From UBA1433 sp964581565 (GTDB lineage: Bacteria > Bacillota > Clostridia > Eubacteriales > UBA1433), in NCBI GenBank assembly GCA_964581565.1, contig CAZOOZ010000001.1:186001-250000 (forward strand): a stretch of DNA of 64,000 nt, read 5' to 3'. Numbering within the stretch: position 1 is the stretch's first letter; every line of letters starts with the position of its first letter. Below the pieces are notes generated by a model. It did no database searches, was not told the origin of the DNA, and saw only the letters and a program-made list of their open reading frames with translations. The translations under genes and the position numbers were made by a program. Below are positions 59,405 to 64,000 of the stretch, piece after piece.

Positions 59405-60193
59405 ATGGATATATTGGTCTGTGTAAAACAAGTGCCGGATACTGAAGAAATAAAAATAGATCCGATAACAGGCAGCCTGATCAGAGAAGGCGTGCCTGCG
59501 ATTTTAAATCCCCTTGACGCATGCGCTGTCGAGGCTGCCGTGCGTTTTAAAGAAGCCTACGGAGGCACGATAACCGTGCTTAGCATGGGCCCGCCACAGG
59601 CAAAAAATGCGCTCAAGCAATGTTTGGCGGTGGGAGCCAACGAAGCTGTGCTGCTTACGGACAGGGCTTTTAAAGATTCCGATACGCTGGCAACGAGCTA
59701 TGCGCTGAGCATGACTGCAAAACAGCTCGGCAGCTTTGACCTTATCATATGCGGAAAGCATACGCTAGATGGCGAGACCGGGCAAGTCGGTCCTCAGATC
59801 GCGGAACATTTGGATTATAACCAAGTCACAAGCGTTATGGATATCAAGCTGGAAGATAACTGTCTTTTTGTAAAACGGGAGCTGGAAGAGGGCGTTGAAA
59901 CTTTAAAAGCACAGCTGCCCTGTGTGCTCACCGTGACAAAAACGTCGTATACGCCGCGTTATCCGTCCATGAAGAGTAAGATGGCGGCAAACAGAAAAGA
60001 AATAAAAATGCTAAGCGCCGCCGAGGTTGAAGGCATGGACATGGACAAAATCGGCATGATCGGTTCACGTACAAAAGTGCTTCGCAGTTTTGTGCCGCCG
60101 ACAGGACAGGCCGGTATGATCATAAAAGAAGAAACAGACGAGCTCTCAGGCAAAGCGCTTGCAAGGCTGCTTGTCGAAAACAAGTTGGTATAG
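59405..60193 (+). CDS. etfB: electron transfer flavoprotein beta subunit
   Basis: 262 residues from ATG 59405 (AAAAAGGAG upstream). Opening DILVCVKQVPDTEEIKIDP, middle LSMGPPQAKNALKQCLAVGANEAVLLTDRAF and AMP-site GKHTLDGETGQVGPQIAEHL are typical EtfB. With EtfA it transfers electrons to or from the acyl-CoA dehydrogenase; it may bifurcate with ferredoxin and NADH, but this cannot be seen directly. 81 bases after acd. Confidence 0.93.
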   Translation: MDILVCVKQVPDTEEIKIDPITGSLIREGVPAILNPLDACAVEAAVRFKEAYGGTITVLSMGPPQAKNALKQCLAVGANEAVLLTDRAFKDSDTLATSYALSMTAKQLGSFDLIICGKHTLDGETGQVGPQIAEHLDYNQVTSVMDIKLEDNCLFVKRELEEGVETLKAQLPCVLTVTKTSYTPRYPSMKSKMAANRKEIKMLSAAEVEGMDMDKIGMIGSRTKVLRSFVPPTGQAGMIIKEETDELSGKALARLLVENKLV

Positions 60194-60203
60194 GAGGCGG
60201 CAC

Positions 60204-61211
60204 ATGGATAAATCAAGTTACAAAAACATATGGGTCTATGTTGAGGCATGTGGCGACAGGGTGGCAAAAGTATCACTGGAGCTGCTCGGCGAAGCAAGAA
60301 AACTTGCGGATGCGGCAGAAGAGAAACTTATTGCCGTACTTATCGGCAAGGCTTGTGCAAACATGACAGAGGAAATATCCTCTTATGGTGTAGATGAGGT
60401 CATCATCGTAGAGGCGGAAGAGTATGCGCATTATTCCACGGACGCCTATGTGCATGCATTTACACAGCTTTGTGAGAAATATAAGCCGTCCGCTTTGCTG
60501 ATGGGCGCAACGGAGAACGGCAAAGACTTGGCACCAAGGCTCTCATGCAGACTCGATACGGGCTCGATTGCGGATACGACCGAGCTTTTTTATAATCCTG
60601 AGACAAAAGATATCGAATGGACAAAGCCCGCATTCGGCGGCAATTTAATGGCCACGATCGTTTGTGATACGAGCAGGCCGCAGATAGGCACGATTCGTCA
60701 AGGCGTGTTTAAAATCGCTCCGGCTTGTAAAAAAGAGGATATAAAAATCATAAAAGAAGACATCAGCTATGCGCAGGAAAAAATACGGACCACATTTGTG
60801 GATTACATTGAAAATGAATGCACCGATGAGGTGAAGATAGAAGACGCCGAAGTTATTATTGCGATTGGCAGAGGCGTAAAAACAGAGGAGCAAATAGAGC
60901 TGTTTAAGGAGCTTGCCGGGTTGCTTGGCGGCACCGTGGGCGTTACACGCCCAATCGTGGATAACGGCTGGTATCCCGTGCGCTGTCAGATCGGCCAATC
61001 GGGCAAGGTCGTGTGCCCAAGGCTTTATATAGGATGCGGCATATCGGGGGCCGTGCAGCACACAGCGGGCATGACATCTTCCGATGTGGTCATCGTCATC
61101 AATAAAGACAGCACGGCGCCTATTTTCGGCGTCGCGGATTACGCGGTAGTGGGAGATATATTTGAGGTAGTGCCCGCACTGTTGGAAGAGCTCAAAGTAC
61201 TCAAAGGATAG
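60204..61211 (+). CDS. etfA: electron transfer flavoprotein alpha subunit
   Basis: 335 residues from ATG 60204, ten bases after etfB, with AGGAGG. N-terminal domain IWVYVEACGDRVAKVSLELLGEARKLA; C-terminal FAD domain with GQSGKVVCPRLYIGCGISGAVQHTAGM and DSTAPIFGVADYAVVGDIFEVVPAL. Complete. Partner of EtfB and the dehydrogenase upstream. Confidence 0.93.
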   Translation: MDKSSYKNIWVYVEACGDRVAKVSLELLGEARKLADAAEEKLIAVLIGKACANMTEEISSYGVDEVIIVEAEEYAHYSTDAYVHAFTQLCEKYKPSALLMGATENGKDLAPRLSCRLDTGSIADTTELFYNPETKDIEWTKPAFGGNLMATIVCDTSRPQIGTIRQGVFKIAPACKKEDIKIIKEDISYAQEKIRTTFVDYIENECTDEVKIEDAEVIIAIGRGVKTEEQIELFKELAGLLGGTVGVTRPIVDNGWYPVRCQIGQSGKVVCPRLYIGCGISGAVQHTAGMTSSDVVIVINKDSTAPIFGVADYAVVGDIFEVVPALLEELKVLKG

Positions 61212-61226
61212 AAGCCAATTTATAAG

Positions 61227-61249
61227 TTGACAGAAGAGCAAGCAAAGTC

Positions 61250-61255
<6 letters not shown>
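61227..61255 (+). promoter_or_regulatory. tRNA-Pro promoter
   Basis: TTGACA (61227-61232), exact 17-base spacer and TATAAT (61250-61255), just ahead of the tRNA. Consensus sigma-70/SigA type. Confidence 0.85.
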
Positions 61256-61360
<105 letters not shown>

Positions 61361-61366
<6 letters not shown>

Positions 61367-61394
61367 TGTAAAGAATTCTTTATGAGGTTTTTTT
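61361..61394 (+). terminator. terminator after tRNA-Pro
   Basis: AAACCT...AAAG/CTTT...AGGTTT stem followed by a T tract. Confidence 0.7.
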
Positions 61395-61573
61395 ATTTGC
61401 TTATAAAACAATAAAAAATAGCATATGGAAAAGTTGTTTTGTGACGGTTTCAAAGAGTTTGAAGGAGTTAATAAGGGAGATACTTAAAAGCAAATTTGAG
61501 TGACAGGGCTTTCCAATAATATTATAATTTATGAAAAATATATTGCAAATTGAAATTTTAAATATTAAAATAT

Positions 61574-61999
61574 TCACATAAAAGCAACATCCGAAATTAC
61601 AACCAACGCGCCTGCGATCAGTATGACGGCTGCGATAGCGGTCTGGTTTGCGCCGGAATTCGGAAGCACCGCGCCAATGAAGCCGGCGGCGGTCAAGGCA
61701 ACGGCAACGGGGCCGAAAAAAACGGCGGTTGTAAGATAATTTGCAGAGAGTGCACCTACCCTTTTGCCAAACGTATCGCCGATAATAACACTGACACCCT
61801 GATTATCCAGGGCAGCGGCATTCATTCTTGAAAAAACATAGGCAAAAAGTACGCCCATCACCATTGTGATGATCCATGCAATTATCGAGTGGCTGCCCAA
61901 ATTTTCGTAGGCAAGCGGCGGCAAAAATAAAATCCCGGAATCCAGAATCGGGCCGATCATCAATCCGCTTAACGTGACGGCGTTTAGTTTTTTAGACAT
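61574..61999 (-). pseudogene. truncated APC-family amino acid/polyamine transporter
   Basis: 141 residues from ATG 61999 (AAGGAG upstream). The N-terminal part of a transporter is clear: LNAVTLSGLMIGPILDSGILFLPPLAYENLG, the glycine-rich first-helix break of the APC family, and three further helices. The frame ends at 61574 after about a third of a normal 400-plus residue protein, and no continuation was seen downstream. The gene is truncated in the middle of its fold and probably not functional. Confidence 0.65.
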
Positions 62000-62128
62000 A
62001 TACCTGCAACTCCTTTGCAAGTACATTGTACAGGGGTACAATCTATTTGTAAAATTGAAATATTAAAATATTGACTTCAATTTTCTGATTGATATAATTA
62101 AGAAAATACGATCTTCAGGTGATGCGCT

Positions 62129-62980
62129 TTGGAAATCCGAAATCTGAAAACCTTTTATAAAATAGCCGAGGTGGGCAGTTTTACAAAGGCGGCGGAAGCG
62201 CTTGGATATGCTCAGTCAACTTTGACATTTAATATCCAGGAAATCGAAACGTACTATGGGCGGCCGGTGTTTGAGAAGGCCGGAAAGCATAAGCAGCTTA
62301 CCACCTTCGGCAAGCAGTTGTTGGAGCAGGTAGATGTTGTGCTGCATCAATATGAGACGATCGAGCATTTGGGTAAGACCGACGAAGTCTTGCAGGAGAG
62401 CATTCGCATCGGCGCGCCGGAATCGCTGATGATGTATCGTCTGTACCCCATTATCAAGGCATATAAGTCGGCGTATCCTTAGGTGAGTATCTCGGGTCCT
62501 CAATGAGCCCTGTGCGCTGCTGCGTGAGCATTTATTATCCGGGCAGCTTGACATCAGCAAGCCCCTCTACGACTATCCAAATCTTCAGATATATCCGCTT
62601 CAGGAGGAAAAGATGTGCCTTGTTGCTTCCGCCAACCACAGTCGAGATGATTTGTTACCCGAGGCGACTCAAATGGTGTTGTATACGGAAAAAGAATGTA
62701 CTTATCGGCAGGAGTTTGAGCGCTATCTGCAGACGCATCAGCATTTCCCCCGGGCAACGTGTTGGAAACGGCAATAAAGAAGTATGTGATAAATGGGCTG
62801 GGTATATCGTATCTTCCCTATTATGCTGTGATGGAGGAGTCAGAGAAAGGACTTCTCCGCATACGCTTCCCGGAGACGGATTTGCGCTTTTTTACACAAA
62901 TCGTATACCATAGAAAAAAATGGCTCTCACCCGCGATGAAAATTTTCATCGACCTTTGCCGTGAGTACGGGAGGAAATAG
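62129..62980 (+). pseudogene. LysR-family regulator pseudogene (stop codon and two frameshifts)
   Basis: Frames joined in order give a full-length LysR: N-terminal HTH FYKIAEVGSFTKAAEALGYAQSTLTFNIQEIE up to an internal TAG at 62480-62482, VSIS, then after a base insertion VLNEPCALLREHLLSGQLDI to YLQTHQHFP, and after a C-run shift near 62752 PGNVLETAIKKYVINGLGISYLPYYAV to the natural TAG. The gene is thus intact in length (about 284 codons) but broken three times. Divergent from the truncated transporter, which may have been its target. Confidence 0.8.
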
Positions 62981-63054
62981 GCGCTTGACGGAAATCGGCA
63001 TCCGGCGGGCATATGTGAAATCTTTGGTTTTAAAGATGTTTCAGAGAGGAGAAG

Positions 63055-63375
63055 ATGGTTAATATGAAGAGAAATCCGATCATTGCAGGTATGCTATCGC
63101 TGATAATTCCGGGATTGGGGCAGATCTATCGGGGCGATGGCAGGAAAGGCGCTCGGATACTTTGTGCGGCGATAGTAATAGCTAATATAAATATTATCGT
63201 ATTGCTGCTTATCTCGCTGGCGAATCCGATAACTCCGCCACTTTCGGACGCAAAAAACACGTTATGGGCATATTGGATACCAAGGACCGTTCATGATGTA
63301 TCGTCATTTTGGAGCATTGCGTTTTGGCTATGGGCAGTCATCGACGCTATCGTGACGAAGGCGAAGCCAACATGA
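63055..63375 (+). CDS. small membrane protein with PGLGQIY (TM2-like) motif
   Basis: 106 residues behind AGAGGAG. The opening AGMLSLIIPGLGQIYRGDGRKGARILCAA is the short-loop PGLGQxYxG motif of a family of small membrane proteins of unknown function; two to three helices (about 10-30, 35-60 and 85-100). It lies in the decayed interval between two tRNA-Pro copies but looks intact. Confidence 0.6.
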   Translation: MVNMKRNPIIAGMLSLIIPGLGQIYRGDGRKGARILCAAIVIANINIIVLLLISLANPITPPLSDAKNTLWAYWIPRTVHDVSSFWSIAFWLWAVIDAIVTKAKPT

Positions 63376-63542
63376 CAAGCGTTACCTGCAGTCGCATGAA
63401 TCGAACTGCTTTTTTTCTTGGAATGGAAATAACGACAGAATAAACTGCATCTATCTTGTCAACGTCATGTGAAATCGTTTCTATGAGAATTTAGCCCGGT
63501 TTCATAGATATTGAGCAACACGCAGAAGGAACTATGGATGGT

Positions 63543-63658
<116 letters not shown>

Positions 63659-63659
<1 letters not shown>

Positions 63660-63689
63660 GTATATTTCGTTATGAATATACGGTTTTTT
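63659..63689 (+). terminator. terminator after the degenerate tRNA-Pro
   Basis: CGTATATT and AATATACG arms, eight-base loop, then GTTTTTT. It differs in sequence from the terminator of copy one. Confidence 0.75.
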
Positions 63690-63774
63690 ATTTTTTAGTA
63701 TTTGAAAAATCATATAAATCAGTAATTGAAGGTAGCTAAAGGGCTTTACACTTTCCGGATTTTTTGTTCGAGTT

Positions 63775-64000
63775 TTACTGGTTTTTTGATGGCGCCGAAC
63801 CGTACAACACTTCCTTAATCCCGGTCAGGAATTTTAGGATAGTCTCTTGTTCTTCCTCATTGAAATCTGCAAGAAAGGCTTTCAATTGTATATTTTTTTC
63901 GCGGCCGATTTGCTTTTGAATGTCATATACCTGTTTGCCGTAATCTGTAAGACTATAATAAATTTCTTTTTCATTGCCATTTCGCCGCTCTGCAATAATC
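63775..64000 (-). CDS. MarR-family regulator, C-terminal part (5' end outside window)
   Basis: The visible 74 residues read from the right edge include the MarR wing and following helix, ERRNGNEKEIYYSLTDYGKQVYDIQKQIG, then FLADFNEEEQETILKFLTGIKEVLYG, as in MarR repressors. The start and recognition helix lie beyond the window. Nothing notable separates it from the tRNA terminator. Confidence 0.8.
   Translation of the reverse strand, partial: IIAERRNGNEKEIYYSLTDYGKQVYDIQKQIGREKNIQLKAFLADFNEEEQETILKFLTGIKEVLYGSAPSKNQ

Noticed and set aside
60645..61241. 198-codon minus-strand frame opposite etfA
   Set aside because: Shadow frame with His/Arg-rich product; etfA is complete on the other strand.

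Overview
The window looks like chromosome of an anaerobic, low-to-mid GC Bacillota of the class Clostridia. The support is a ferredoxin-linked 2-oxoacid oxidoreductase (korDABC), an acyl-CoA dehydrogenase with EtfAB, glutamine-dependent NadE, QueH, a ThiW vitamin transporter under a TPP riboswitch, a cobalamin riboswitch, Clostridia-type type IV pilus genes and strong AGGAGG-type ribosome binding sites. No species name is claimed.

Layout. 1-7.3 kb: the end of a peptide/nickel-type ABC importer (permease, two ATPases, lipoprotein binding protein) followed by a pair of YbtPQ/IrtAB-like ABC transporters, together a plausible metallophore uptake locus. 7.4-9.8 kb: nicotinamidase-like hydrolase, an unknown membrane protein and an FCD-type GntR regulator. 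10.1-16.5 kb: a catabolic operon with CoA-transferase, ketopantoate-reductase-like enzyme, korDABC, a 70-residue unknown protein and an Ldh2-type 2-hydroxyacid dehydrogenase. 16.6-18.6 kb: a very AT-rich islet with an AIPR-family anti-phage gene. 18.7-24.1 kb: AEC transporter, queH, thiW with TPP riboswitch, rhodanese lipoprotein, GGCT-like protein, DUF2892 protein and alpha/beta hydrolase. 24.2-27.7 kb: an arsR-led operon (permease, mini-thioredoxin, DUF2703, arsC), a DUF503 gene and a decayed GNAT gene. 27.7-34.9 kb: nadE, cadC-cadA, WYL regulator and MFS efflux pump. 35-38.3 kb: tRNA-Gly, a methanogenesis-marker-8-like protein facing a LysR regulator, and an XRE/membrane-protein pair. 38.5-49.5 kb: type IV pilus cluster (pilC, pilM, pilN, pilO, a large beta-helical pilin-like protein, two minor pilins, pilD, pilB, pilT, pilA). 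49.5-56.3 kb: trxB, trmL, btuFCD under a cobalamin riboswitch, UPF0145 protein, nth and cdd. 56.3-61.2 kb: an orphan KorB-like protein, a DUF169 protein, and acd-etfB-etfA. 61.2-64 kb: two tRNA-Pro copies bracketing decayed genes (truncated APC transporter, LysR pseudogene), then a partial MarR gene.

How the genes work together. The 10-16 kb operon can take a 2-hydroxyacid of either configuration to a 2-oxoacid, then to acyl-CoA with reduced ferredoxin, then to free acid by CoA transfer. The acd-etf operon handles acyl-CoA/enoyl-CoA redox chemistry. The ars-like and cad operons have promoters with overlapping or adjacent inverted repeats fitting their own ArsR/SmtB repressors. The pilus cluster holds most core parts of a retractable type IV pilus, with two opposed ATPases and a prepilin peptidase. 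Least explained are the AIPR islet, the 797-residue beta-helical pilin-like protein, the methanogenesis-marker-8-like protein, the orphan KorB homologue with an altered TPP motif, and the duplicated tRNA-Pro region.
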